Assembly: GCF_015832195.1 (NCBI RefSeq)
Contig: NC_052018.1
Location: 59,581,666-59,645,665 of the forward strand
Length of the DNA stretch: 64,000 nt
Direction: 5' to 3'
Source: Motacilla alba alba
Taxonomy: Eukaryota > Chordata > Aves > Passeriformes > Motacillidae
Positions within the stretch are counted from its first letter, which is position 1, and each line of letters opens with the position of its first letter. Of the stretch, positions 25,801 through 37,470 are shown in pieces. The notes under the pieces are model-generated. The model ran no database searches. It had not been told where the DNA came from and saw nothing but the letters and a program-made list of their open reading frames with translations. Position numbers and translations under genes: made by a program.

Positions 25801-28800
25801 CATCTTGGTTCAGGACAACATGTAGGCACATGCTTCGGTTTATTAAAATCTGGAACCTAATTAGAGCACACCCTTTTTTTGTTTGAGCCAGCAATGAATT
25901 AATGTAAAAACCAAGTCACAGCTGCCTGACTGTGAATGCTGGGACAGACAGAAACAACGAATGAAAACCATGGAAATGAGTGATAATGTTACAACACTGT
26001 GCCTCAAAGTTCATGCCAAAAATCTTGGCCAGATAGTATTGATTGTATGAAGAAGTGAGACCTTGTTCTAGACAATTTACAAAGCCATGCTTGTATGAAG
26101 AAGGATATGTTCAAGCAGGCATTGATTATCCATTTTAAAATAATATTTTAAACATGCTTTGGCAATATTGAGGACTCATAGGAAAATTATCTAGAACATT
26201 ACTCATATAACATTGCTTATATGCTTTCTCTACAGATTAATACATATGTGAAATTGTAAGGAAGAAAGCACCTTTACAAATTTCCTTTAAACATGTTTTT
26301 GTTTTATAAAGTCGATGCGTAAAAAAATACCATATTTCTGTATAAAAAATATGCCCCTTCATTCTATTTGCAGTCATGTCTGCTGGTAGCAAGGGACAGG
26401 GCAGAGACTACTCTTCTTTTTCCTAGCAATAAGGGGCTAATAATTTCCAGGGGAACAGTGTATAATATACTGGCAATGTAACAACAGCAGTCAATGGGAG
26501 GAGAAGAGGAAAAGACCAGAATGAGCACAGAAACTAAATGCTGGCACCTAAATGAAGTGATGGAAAGCACAGTCGCTTTTAGGAGCTGTCTTGCAGGTTG
26601 GCATGGGCTAATACAGTAAGGCAAGTGAAGAGTCTGTAAACACCCTGTGCTGAAAGATAAGATATGATGTGACTGTGGTATCTTTTGTACCAGTGATGGT
26701 ATCAGCACCAGCTGGTTAGGAGAGAGGGGGCTGGGTCAGCCATCCTGGTGGTTCTGCCACTTCTGACTTGAAAAATGATAATGTCAAAACATGATAAAAG
26801 CTTGAGAAAGACTTTGGTACAGACTCTCACCAGTCATCGCTCCAATGTTTTGAGAATGTGCTTTAACTCTCAAAGTTTTGGTATCCTAAAGTGAAATTGG
26901 TATTCTTGAAGTGAAAGTAGCATTTTGAATGAGCTGAGTGGCCCAGCTTTGCATTGCACACTGCGAGCTTTTACGCAGAGCCTTTGGAAGCTGTGAAATT
27001 GGGGATGACTTTGTGTTTTCCAGAGGCTGCCATTTCCAAACAGGGCAAGCAGTCTTCACCAGAGGACACAGTCCCGTAACAGCCATTTTTGAAATTATGT
27101 TGCTCTTTGAGCTTGAGATGGACATGACAATTCAGCATAAAATTGCATTGGCTTTATAGGCTTCAGACAAGGGCTTCTGAGGGGGATTTGTTATGCCAGA
27201 AAAATCCCAGATTGGCCTTGGAGTGCTGGTTTGTTGAACACTTTGGCCAGGGCATGTTCTGTGTGGGTGATGGGTTTTTGAGGAGAGAAGGACCTGACAG
27301 GCTTGGCGAGCCTCTCCTGCCCGGGGCAGGACACATGGTCTTGGAGGTGTCATGCAGGGGGGTTCTCTAAGAGACTCCACACATGCCTGCAGAGCACTGC
27401 TCCCTGGCTGCCCTGGCTGGTGCAGTGGCTAGAGGACAGAAAAAAAACCCCCATTTTTGTTCTTGTATTGTTTACATGAATTAACAGCAAAGAGTTCTGA
27501 AATAATACCAGACTGGTGATGAGCTGAACCATGTATGCTGCAGGGCGAGTGCAGGGGAGGGGTTGTACTTGCAGGAACTGCAAGAGACTTTAGTTCAGCA
27601 GAATTAGCCAGTGTATTGCTCATTTTAGAGAACACAGCATTATTGCTTTAATTTCCATTATCAATGCAAAGAAGTGGCTTTATCTTCCAGAGACGTAGTC
27701 CTGGGTAGCTAGTCATGTGGAAAATATTTTCTGAGAATAATGCCATGGCCATGGGCCGTGTCTGCAGTAAGTCTCACATGGGGGCATGAACAAGAGGGGT
27801 TTAGGGAGGTCGCTCATTTTCCCTCCAAGGCCATCAGCTTTCTATTTTCCTTCTAGTTTTTCTGCTGTATTTAAAATTACAAAGCTGCAGAACAGCTATG
27901 TCCTTTTATGTACATTTTTCAAGAAACATAGCTTCTGTTCTTGACATGCATCATCTTGAATTAAACTTCATCTATTTGAACAATACACATCTTCTCTTTT
28001 AGTAGTCAAAAAAACTACTTGGTGAGTGAGACAATCTACTTTTTTCTCTCAAATGTCTCAGCTCAAGCTCTTAGGTCTGCAGATGTTACTCTCCAGTCCT
28101 CTCGGCCCTGCAGGTCATCTCTGGTCCTGTTCCACACTTGGAAACCTGGGACCAGTGGGTCGGCAGGGCTTTGGACATGCTTTGAATGGCTTTGCCTTCC
28201 TGTTCAAATCTTCTGCCTGGAAAAGCTCAGTCTCACCAATGTCAGTAAGATCTGCACTGGTTTCAGTACAGGTTTTTAAGATGCTGAGCATGGCTCTAGT
28301 GGAACTATTATCTAAGTTTTATGCCTTCATCTGTTTCCCTCTATACATGCTTTTGCCTGTATCAAATATTTAATTTTATCTCTCTGTATTTTTTTATCAT
28401 TTGTCTTTGAATGTGTATATTTGGATGTATATAGCATACAGAGTTATGAATAAGTTTACATAATTTGTTTTTGATGGGGAAAAATACAAAAGGAGGAAGT
28501 TTTTACATCAAAAAGTTGGAATTTACAAAGAAAATTAATCCAGCCTCCCATCCACACACATCTGTGTTTTGGAGATGGTCTTATCTTTAGGAGTTTTCGC
28601 ATGGCTCTGTCAGCTTTCAACATCTCTTTGAAATTTTGAAATTGAGTGTGAATATTTATTTGGAACAAATAATTATGAATTACCATTCCGCAGGATTGGT
28701 AAGGGAACTTATTCTTTGCAATACTTTTATTAGTGTGGCCAATTTTTTTAATGCTCCAGCGTCACCAATAATTTCAATATAATGTTTCGAAGTATGTTTG

Positions 28801-31800
28801 TTAATAGAGATACATGAAGGGGCCAGCCAGTAGAGGGGGCACAGAAGCCAAAGCGCTGTTTTGGTGATGTATCAGAGATGGGCATTTTCCCCTACGTGTG
28901 TTTGTGTGTGTTGTGCCTGTGTGTGCCTGCAGAGAATAGAAGAGAAACCTTTTCATATTCCTTAATTTACCTTTACTAATTTACCCTCAGTGAAAATGTG
29001 TTCTGTCCTAATTACAAACACTCTTAGAGACTGTGTTTCATTAAATATGTTGAAAGAAAGTGCATTTGCAGAGGATGTAGAGCATTTGCCATCTGATGCT
29101 TTGCATCATGTATATAATTTTTCAATAACAGAGATAGAAATTGTGTGTGCCTTCTGATGAGATAAACAGGAGGGATAGAAGGATTCTAAACATCCGGGGG
29201 TCTCAGGCCCCTGGCTGGCAGAACACCATGTTTTTGTGAGTTAAAATTTAGGGAACATGCATCTCCATAGTCTGCACCGCTTGTGCTGGGGGTGTGGGGT
29301 GGCAGGAGCAGTCAGGGTGGCAGGCAGAGGCAGAACCAGCGATGCCCAGCTGCTGCAGCCGGATGGAACACGGACGGCCGCCGGAAAGCAGAGAACAAAA
29401 GTAAAGCAGATGCCCAGAAGCCATATATACAGGGAGGTCAGGAAGGGACAGATAAAGGATTTCACTACTTTAAAGGGAGAGAAAGAGACACTTGGAGGAC
29501 AAACAGGAACACCAACCACAGAGAGGAAATCCATGCATGCACTGAGTCAGTCAGACACGCTGCTCCACAGCAAACCAAAGGCAGGAGGATGAAAGTGGTT
29601 AAGATCGAAGAAACTTCTAATGTAACACTTCCTTGAGAGGGAAAGCCAAGGAATACAGGGGCAAAAGGGAGAACTTCATATTCTTACACAAATAACACTT
29701 TATTGTGTGCCTTGAGAACCTGCTGTGCATGAGGAACTGCCACAGATGGTGTTCACTAAAGCCTGCTTAGTGAGGTAGACACGCCGGCTGAAGTCCCATC
29801 GGAAGTCCTCTGGTAATCTCACAGGAGAACTAAGCTCTGAGCAGCAAACTTTGGGTCTACATAAGGAATCCAACTGCCTTAAAAGACCAGAATCTTTCCA
29901 TCCCTGTTTTGATTTTGGCCCATCTCCATCTTTTTTTCTTGCCAAACTCCCATTTACTTCAATAGATGTTTTGCTTGAGTGAGTCATGAGGTAAGGGCTG
30001 GACCTGAGAGCACAAAACACTGTAATAGGCAAGTCTGCAAGGGACGTATTATTTTGTGATGTTTTTAGGAATTTTAATGGTGGCCTTTAGAGTAAATTTA
30101 CAGTGTGTAGCATGTGACAGTGACACTGGCTTTAAATATTCATGACAGCAGATGATAGTTTCTGGTATGACATTTTCTTGTGTCTTTTTTGATAGGCAAC
30201 TTGTTCAGCACTTTGCAAATATAAAGATTTTAATCTCTGGAGTACACTACAAACTGGATTTACCACTAATATAAATTTACTATAAACATAAATCCATTAC
30301 AGCAAAACAAAGGTATATGGCTGAAAGGGGCAATGATGCCTCCCTCACCACTTCTGCTGTGCTACCAGTGCCACAGATATGAGCATTTTTAATGATATTC
30401 AGCTTGTTTTTAAATTCCTTGTTCCAGAAGTTATTTGAATATAAGATAATTCAAGCTTCTATTCATTTTTAAAAGTAAGTAGTTAACTCTCAGGCCTGTG
30501 AAAAATAAATTGAGAACACAATCCTGGCACAATCCTGAGAGTTTGAGAGCTAGCTGTTGAAGAACAAATACTTTTTAAGAGCTTCCATATGACTTTTTGT
30601 ATGACTTTTTCGTGTGCCATGTTAGCAGTACTGCCACTGATTACTTCCAACAGCTCTCCATGGATTTGTTCTGCTTCGTCTCCTGCTTGGCGCATAGAGC
30701 CAACACCATGGTCACCAGCTGGTAGTCTGTCCCTAGAGTCTTTATGGAGGGGTGTGTTGCATGAAGGCAAAGCAATATTCTAATTGCAGTTGTGCAAAGG
30801 AGAAAAGCAGTCAACGGGGGGAGAAGGTGATCTGGAACAGGATAAACACTCCAAACCCAAAGTAAATGTACTGATATGCAACAGAGCCCCCTACCCATGG
30901 AGACATTGGTTGAAATAGAACATAGTACAGATGGCTTCCTGCATAAACTGCAGCAGACTTTTTCCACCCTGTGAGGAAAGTCTACTTATTTCTAAGTGAT
31001 TACATCAAACACAATGAGGAAGCCTGATTTTTGACTGATACTTGACCTGATCTCTCTCTTTTTTCCCTAACGTAATAAAAAATGCTTATAATAGAACAGT
31101 TTTGCAATGTTCCTCTGCTTCCTTCTCTCAATAGTGACAACCAGGTTTATTCCTACTTCTCTAGACACTACATCTAGCTTAAACGCTCTCTGCAAGATCA
31201 GTAGGAGAAACCATACTTGTGGGAGTTGCCACTCATTTTAGTCTTATAAGTATCTAGTGTTTCATATTTAAAGAGTTCATAGTCACAAGATAGATTTCTT
31301 CATTGAAATGTCTCAATCACAATTGGCTAAGCCAGGCTGTGGGGCAGGAGTGCTGTCAGTATCCCTCCCTGACAGTACACGTCGCTGTGCTGTGATGGAC
31401 AGGTAGTGCTCTCTGACAGAAAGTGCTTGTTGGCCAGAAGAGTCTCTCCTGTCCTGACAGACTATGATCCTGATGATTCCATCTCTCACTACATTACTGA
31501 AAAAATGTTGCAGGCAGGAAGCCAGCAGAAAACTCTAGCATAGTGTATTGTCTAAATAGCTGAGTATATGGTGAACACACATCCTCTGCTTCTCAGTTCA
31601 GCCTCCTGTAGAGATTCCCTTCCACCCAGTTCTGCTATTCTGATGCACTGGGCCTCTATGAAGACAGGGTGCAGCCTACTGGGGAGGAGACTAAGCTGTA
31701 AGGGCTGGCTGTGGCACAGGCTAACTGAGGAACAAAGGACTACCACAACGCTCTCCACAATGCTGTCTACGGCAAAGAACTTTTTTGATCTAGTTTTTCT

Positions 31801-32384
31801 GGAGAGAAACCAAAATAAAAATTGTCAGGGGAGCAACTGACTATCCCAACATCAAGCCCTCCTCCTCATACTCACAACTGCCTCGAGGAGAGAATGACAG
31901 GGTTACCAGCATAACAAAGGTTAATTATGTAACATGCATCAGAGCTGTGCTTGCACGGTGCAATAATGGTAATAAACACACCAGAAGAATTGAACCAGAA
32001 GACAATTGCAGGCAGTGTGCCTGCCCCTCTCTGCTCTCACACCTCTGCTGTGCAAAGAGAGGGGCCTGTCCCAACCTTCCTAAATATCTTGAAGAATGGC
32101 AACTGTGTTGCTGGAGCAGTTCTCTTTGGAGTTTGTTTCACTGTACAACCCCTCTCAAAAGGGCTCTCCCAGGTGGTTTGTCTTCCATTAAATACTTGTG
32201 TGTGGAAAAACCCAAGAGGTGCGATGTTCCTCCTGGGTTTAATTTCTCCTGCTGTTGCATTAACCGGCTAGGTAACTCGCAGTAAGTTTGTAAATAAACG
32301 AAGACTAAAGGACAGGAGGGCTTGCTCGGGCAGACGGAGGAGGATGGGGTGGCCAACACCTGGATCCCGCACCCTTCACTTGCC
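19893..32384. other. Gene-poor upstream DNA, no gene seen
   Basis: About 12.5 kb with no supported exon. It holds an A/T-rich stretch at about 22450-22515, a T run near 22762-22772, TG runs near 28897-28925, and a partial CTCF-like motif at 28826-28843. A minus-strand AATAAA at about 29698-29703 lies just past a 110-codon open frame (29700-30032), but the protein has no recognised pattern. The last few hundred bases rise in GC towards the CpG island. Confidence 0.55.
28826..28843 (+). promoter_or_regulatory. Partial CTCF-like motif
   Basis: The sequence GCCAGTAGAGGGGGCACA contains the AGGGGGCAC core typical of CTCF sites. The upstream half matches poorly when the core is aligned. The flanks contain several CpGs (AGCGTC, TTCGAA, AAGCGC) in otherwise CpG-poor DNA, which may mean a conserved noncoding element. 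This is a by-eye match, not a scored one. Confidence 0.25.
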
Positions 32385-32559
32385 CTTGCAGGGGCCGGCG
32401 GGTACAGGTGAGCTCGCCCAGCCCTGCCCGGGGCACCTCCGGGCTGGGCACGTCCCCCAACCCGGCAGCCTCCGCCGCTCGGACGCGAGTCGGGTACCCC
32501 CGGTACCGGCCCAACCCGGGCACGGCCCGGGGAACCGCGGGGCGGGGTCGGGCGCTCCG

Positions 32560-32747
32560 GACCGCCGCCCCCGCCCCTGCTGGAGGGAGGGAGAGAGGGC
32601 GGGCGGATGGACGGGCGGACGGAGGGAGCGGGAGGGGAAAGCGTCGCTGTGGCTGCGAGGAGCGAAGTAGGGGCAGAAACTTGTCCGCTGGCAGCCGGGC
32701 GCGCCGCGGAGACAGAGTCCTCGGAGCTGCTCCGCACCCGCGGACAG
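32560..32747 (+). other. Probable first exon (5' end approximate)
   Basis: The right edge is set by the donor CGGACAG|GTAAGAGGG, an excellent match to the vertebrate consensus; the left edge is a guess just below the GC boxes. An ATG at 32607 in a moderate context (G at +4, C at -3) opens a frame of exactly 47 codons to the donor, starting MDGRTEGAGG and ending LLRTRGQ, in phase 0. Read into the proposed exon at 62849 the frame continues for 17 codons and stops. The composition is what GC-rich DNA gives, so the exon may be purely untranslated. The gene is not recognised. Confidence 0.5.
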
Positions 32748-32797
32748 GTAAGAGGGTGTTGAGCGGGGGGCTGAGAGCCCCGGCAGGCGCTCCCAGG

Positions 32798-32821
32798 TGT
32801 CTGTCTGTCTGTCTGTCTGTG
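32798..32821 (+). repeat. (TCTG)5 microsatellite
   Basis: Five perfect TCTG units at 32800-32819 with partial units on both sides, starting about 50 bases inside the intron after the first-exon donor. Being inside the CpG island and next to a splice donor, its length could vary between individuals with some effect on the region, but nothing in the sequence proves this. Confidence 0.9.
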
Positions 32822-33260
32822 GTGAGACCTTGTCCTCCGCTGCGCGTTCCTGTGGCCGGGAGCGGGCGGCCGCGCGGCCGCGGGACGGGGTCCGGCTCCG
32901 CGGGCTCCCACCGCCCGTCCGGGCTGCGCGCCCCGGCCCCCCCGGGCTGAGCCCGTCCCGCCGGCTCCGCGGGGCGCGGCCGCTCCGGCCTCGGGCGCCG
33001 CCGAACAAAGAGCCGCGGCCGCGCTCGGCTCCGCGCCCCGCGCAGCGCTGGGGCGCCCGGGGCAGCGCAGCTGCGGCCGCGGGGGTCTCCGGCTCCGGGA
33101 GTGATACCCGCGCCGGCGGCTGTCGACGGGATAGCCGGGCTCCTCCGGAGCCCCTGCAGGCAGCCGGCTCTGCCACATGCTTGTGCTGTGCCCGGCACTT
33201 CGCGGGGGCTCACAGGGGAACCTCGCTCCCGCAGCGACGCGCTGGGCTCAGCAGCCTCAG

Positions 33261-35480
33261 AAAACGCCCGTCAGGATTTTAGCAAAATGGAAAGGTTTGC
33301 TGGCGCGGAGCTTGGTTTAAAGATGATCGCGGGGGCTGAGCTTTCAAAGTAAGAGGTGAAAAGGGAAACAGCGGCTCGAACAATGAGAATTTCAAAAGCT
33401 CGGGGTTTGTGGAAATAGTTTTAAGCCTTGTGCCGATTTTTGGCGATTTTTGTACCGACTTCTAATAACGTGGAGTAAATTTCGCCTTTTCATACGACTG
33501 CGGAGTTCTTGTCATTTCCCAGGAGAGCAATGTATATCAATCTGAGAGTATCATGCTGGGTTTTGTACACGGACAGAATTCCCACTGAAATTAATTTAAC
33601 GTTTTGTTTTAAGTTACTAGTGGGATTAATGGTCATTTTCTTTAATCAGCTTTCAGTAAGGCTATACAGGAAAATCCTCCTGGAACCGTTGGGATCTTTG
33701 TATATGCAAAGAATGTGAAAGGAAACCAGCACTTTGTATGACCTTTTTTTATCTAACTAAACTTACAATAATGTGTTTCTATGTTTTTGGCATGAGTGAG
33801 ACTTACAATCCTGCAAAGGGGTTTACTTCTGTGGTTGTTCCCTGTGGGAGGCAGTGGGCTGGTCCTGGCCAGGCTTGCTCTCCGTAGCTGGGAAGAAAAT
33901 CGACAACTTGCTCTGGGCGCTCTGCTGTGGACCCAGTGCACTCTCTCCTTTATGCCGGTTCATCCAACCCTGTGGAAAGCCAGTTCCAGGAGCCAATGTA
34001 GCAGAAACCTAATCCAGCCCAGGAGTTTTTTGGGGGCATTTCTTTGCAGCTCTGCCTTCCCATAGGAGTGTCTGGGAGAGATGCTGAGCCCCAGTGCTGT
34101 GGGGAGAGGGAAGGGAGATGGAGGGAAGAAGTGGGGGACAATCCTATTGCTCTAGTTTCAGTGTCAGGTAACCGTAGCAGGGCTGAAATACAGAGTTGGG
34201 CTATGATTGTGCTTTGGGTGGTTTAAACTGCTGCAACGTGGGGTTGCCCTGGCAGCCTCTGCCTAGCTCTGACTCTTTTCATAGCAGCACAAACACTTAT
34301 GCTGTCCTGTGGTGATCTGGATCTAGGCACTGAGCAAAAAACAGATGTAATTTTAATCTGGATCAATTCCACGATTTGGTTCATTAGGGGCTAAGAGAGG
34401 AGGAAAGAGGGAGTGGAGAAGCTAGTTTTTTTTAAGCTGGCAAAACTGGATACTGCTGCCAAAACTGCTTGTGGAGCTGCAGTGTGACTGTAGATACTCC
34501 CAGGTGCCTTTCCTGCCTCCCCCCGGGAGCCTGTCCCGTGACTCTGCATGTAGCCTTGGGAGCCTCCACTCTCTGGGTAGAAATGAGCCTTTGCTAATTA
34601 ATCCATTAAGTGTAATGGAGTAGTTTGTAACAGAAGAATTAAGCAAGTGTACAAGTGTTTGCATAATTGTTGCTTTGGACAACAATGAGCACTGTAGGTA
34701 GAACAGCACAACATGCAGGGTTTTATAAAAAGTGTGTGAGTTTGTAAGCACTTACTGGGTTTTGCTACTCTCTGCAGTGTCTGTCTAGCACTTAATGCAC
34801 AGGGTGAGCCAGATGTTTTACAGTCAGTCATGACACTTGTATTAGTAAGTGATTATCACATGGGCTTGTGACAGGAATGGGTGCTAATCAGCCAGATAAA
34901 ATAAGATGAGTGTGTTTCTCAGTCCTGGGGCTGATGGAAAAGTAGAAACTGAATCCCAGTGTATGACAGCAGAGTCTGCTGCAGCAGAAGGTGAGGAATC
35001 TGTTCTCTCTGTTTGTGGTTACACCACCTCCACGCACTGCTTAGGCCCTGTTAGCCTGCTGCTATGAGTTGGGTCAGATCAGTGATCAGCCTTGAAAATT
35101 AGTGCTTGCAGTTGGGAAAAAAACATCAGCATGCTGACTGCTGTCCTGTTTCAACACTTGCAATAGCGTCATCTGAAGGCAGGAGGTGGCAATTGATGGC
35201 CAGAGATGGAGGATGCTGCGAGACTTCCCCTTTGAGTCGCAGTTTAATTTTAGCAGATGATGAGTTGATGGTGCAGTTGCTTCTTTGATTCCCGTTATTG
35301 CAGTCCCTTGAGGAGCAGGCAGAAACCATTCATGTGGTGCTCAGGAGCTGGGCATCCCTCACTGTCTCACCTTAGATTTGTACTGAAGGGATTCTGATTG
35401 TCAGGAAGTAATGAATTGCTGGAAGTGCAAGTGTTAATTAGTTGTCAGTTTTTACCTACATAAGAGAGTCAGCCCACTTT
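33261..35480. other. Island shore and start of first intron, no gene seen
   Basis: The first 450 bases after the island are AT-rich yet keep several CpGs (for example near 33435-33515 and 33570-33600), which suggests an unmethylated shore or a conserved regulatory segment. An ATG at 33287 opens a short frame whose stop overlaps AAAGTAAGAG at 33347-33356, a weak donor-like sequence. No other feature was seen. Confidence 0.5.
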
Positions 35481-35554
35481 GCTCATGGCCATGGGATTGA
35501 AGTAGATGATATTTAGGGCCTTTTCCAACCCAAACCATTTTATGATTCTATGAT
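35481..35554 (+). mobile_element. CR1 LINE, minimal 3' tail
   Basis: Only the last part of a CR1 copy: CATGGCCATGGGATTGAAGT, AGATGATATTTAGGGCC, TTCCAACCCAAACCATTT and TATGATTCTATGAT. Extreme 5' truncation is usual for this family. Confidence 0.85.
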
Positions 35555-36932
35555 ATATTTGCCTTCAGGACTTGATGGTATTGGTTTGTGGGATTTGGAT
35601 CTTCTTCCTCTTGGGTCACAATACAGCTCGTTGAGGAACTGACCAAGACTTGGTTGAAAGACAGGTTTTTGTTTATTTTTAATAGCAGATGTGCTTCCAA
35701 AACCTGCATTTGTTGGCCAGATCTGAGCTCTTCCCTGCTCAGCTAATGATGTTACCATCAAGCACTGCTGAAGGCCTCACTGAATTGCCTTCAGTAGGAT
35801 GTCTGCAGAGGTCATGTGGGTGCCCTACCCACTGACTCCACAGGTGAGGTCCACGTGCAGTCTATTCACATTTGCAGTCACAACTTTACTCTGACCTTGC
35901 CTTTGATAGTGCTTGGGCACGTTGATAAGGATCCTTCATGCTGCTGTGGAAGACTCTTATGGATTGATAGAGTTGTCTTACCACTTAGAGCAAAAGGTGA
36001 AATTCTGATGGTGCCAAAGTGAAGTCATTGCTTCTGAAAATTCAAGAATAGTAATGGCATAATGATAGTGGATGGGAAAAATTTCAATAGTTTCTGTATA
36101 TACTCTTAAACTCTCTGTGGGATTTTTTCCCTTTCCGCAAAGTAAATTGCAGTGACACAAAGTAATGCACTGGAAAAGTTTGGACAAATGCTACCAATGA
36201 GATTATATAATACAATAGTGAAGGAATTTATTATGAAGCCTATTCTTGATTCAAAGAAGGAAGATTTTCCCTGGTGGATTGTTAATAGTTTTTAACTTCC
36301 TCTCACATCCCAAAAGTGTATGTGTCATATTGTGCAACCAGAGAAGTATATGCTTGCTCCTCTTCAGAAAATAGTTTGTGAGGACTTTAATAGCAGTTTC
36401 AGAGCTTGTCGTTCATTGCTTGGGATAGCATAGCTGAAAAAAGGGCTTACTGCTGATAGTAATTAAAACACGAGCGCTTTCCCGGCTTTGTTTCTCTTTT
36501 TTCTGGACCATTTTAAATGCTGGGGTGTGTAAATTTAGAGGTGTTTCTAATGTCTATAGATGTCGAGACAGCATTTTCCTAGGTGATCTCAATGCGTTCT
36601 TTCTCTTTAGAACTGGGTATTCTCTTCTTTATTTTAAACCGAATTATTTGAAAAGCAGTTATCAAGTAAGAGTAGTAAATAGGTTGTGCATTGTTTTTTT
36701 TTATCACATTTGGCATCGTATCAAGCATGCTGTGATACCCCATTTGCAAAGCAAATAGGTGTTATTGAGAAGCCTTGAAAGTTTTGATCAAGGGGGAAAA
36801 TGGCAGCAAAGGAAGCAAGTTTGCTTTGCTTTATATGTAATCCTCATAATTTAGCTTTTAACTTTTGTTTCTTTCTTGGTTTGTTTAGTTTGGATTTTTT
36901 GTCTTCTTAAGTATAGTGTTTCTTATTCCTAG

Positions 36933-37043
36933 CATGTGTGCTTATATCCCAAGTGTCACAGAAGTGTGTTTCTCCACAAGCAGCAGCGACATCATTCCAA
37001 GGAATGAAGGGTGGAAAAAACACCTGCAGCACACGATCACCCT
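36933..37043 (+). other. Candidate internal exon, plus strand (weak)
   Basis: Flanked by a good acceptor (pyrimidine-rich TGTTTCTTATTCCTAG at 36917-36932) and a donor CCCT|GTGAGT. The length is 111 bases, divisible by three. Starting at the ATG at 36934 one frame is open throughout (beginning MCAYIPSVTEVCF, ending HLQHTITL) with phase 2 at both junctions; a second frame is also open, which lowers the weight of this. The encoded sequence matches no family I recognise. It could be an alternative exon, a noncoding exon or chance. Confidence 0.2.
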
Positions 37044-37296
37044 GTGAGTAAATTGTCTTTTCTGTTGAGGGCACCTGGTGCCTTGCTGCGGGGACGGGGT
37101 CAGACGGTGCCTGGGCCCAGCACCGTGGAGTAGCACTCAGGCTCGTCATTGCTCCCCCATGAGCTCCTTCTCCCCGAGTGCTGCTGTGGCTGGCTCAGAG
37201 CACTCTGGGGTTACGCAGTTGCCCACCGCTTGTGTGTCCATAGTCTGTCCAACTTGATGTTGGCAAAGGAGCCAGCGCTGTGACATGCCAGCTTAC

Positions 37297-37437
37297 CAAT
37301 GACTCGAAGAGAGGCTCGATTTTGAACGTGCCAGGAGGCCCCTTGGCTGCCTTGGTGCCTGGTTGTGCTGTGTCATTTGCTAATGTGGTTTCTTTCTTGC
37401 TGGCCTGCGTCTTAATGGAGTTCTTCAACCACGCTAA
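37297..37437 (-). other. Candidate coding exon, minus strand (weak)
   Basis: On the minus strand a 141-base stretch is open for exactly 47 codons, starting LAWLKNSIKTQ and ending KIEPLFESL. It is bounded by CAG upstream and a good donor TCATTG|GTAAGC downstream, phase 0 at both ends. The residue mix (K, T, A, E, P) is more protein-like than neighbouring frames. Against it, the acceptor lacks a pyrimidine tract and no partner exon was found. It may be a fragment of a nested gene, a decayed retrocopy or chance; the family is not recognised. Confidence 0.15.
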
Positions 37438-37456
37438 CTGATTGTAATAACTTTTG

Positions 37457-37470
37457 CCTGTCTAGACAGG
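37457..37470. promoter_or_regulatory. Palindromic Smad-binding-like element
   Basis: A 14-bp perfect palindrome, CCTGTCTAGACAGG, with GTCTAGAC at its centre (37460-37467). GTCTAGAC is the known high-affinity palindromic site for Smad3/Smad4 MH1 domains. It lies about 4.7 kb inside the first intron in a GC-richer patch, so an intronic enhancer responsive to TGF-beta or activin signalling is possible. A single 8-bp match occurs by chance about once per 65 kb. Confidence 0.35.

Larger units (their letters stand above)
32385..33260 (+). promoter_or_regulatory. CpG island, probable promoter of a plus-strand gene
   Basis: Nearly 900 bases of very GC-rich, CpG-dense sequence, the strongest such feature in the window. 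It contains a GC box GGGGCGGGG at 32539-32547 and further GGGCGGG boxes near 32597-32605, without a TATA box, as expected for a dispersed CpG-island promoter. A consensus donor after 32747 indicates transcription to the right. Several long open frames cross the island on both strands (up to 346 codons on the minus strand), but GC-rich DNA lacks stop codons by composition, so these are not evidence of proteins. The transcription start cannot be fixed by eye; it is probably upstream of 32600. Confidence 0.75.

Noticed and set aside
29698..30032. Minus-strand 110-codon frame with AATAAA just past its end
   Set aside because: The protein has no recognisable pattern and no upstream exon or promoter was seen; a lone AATAAA is common in AT-rich DNA.
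32408..32950. 180-codon plus-strand frame in the island
   Set aside because: It reads straight through the consensus donor at 32748 and has only island-composition residues; treated as a composition artefact.
32138..33213. Long open frames of 346, 302 and 266 codons on the minus strand across the CpG island
   Set aside because: They overlap each other in different frames, are dominated by A, G, P and R, and sit in GC-rich DNA where stop codons are rare. No domain was recognised.
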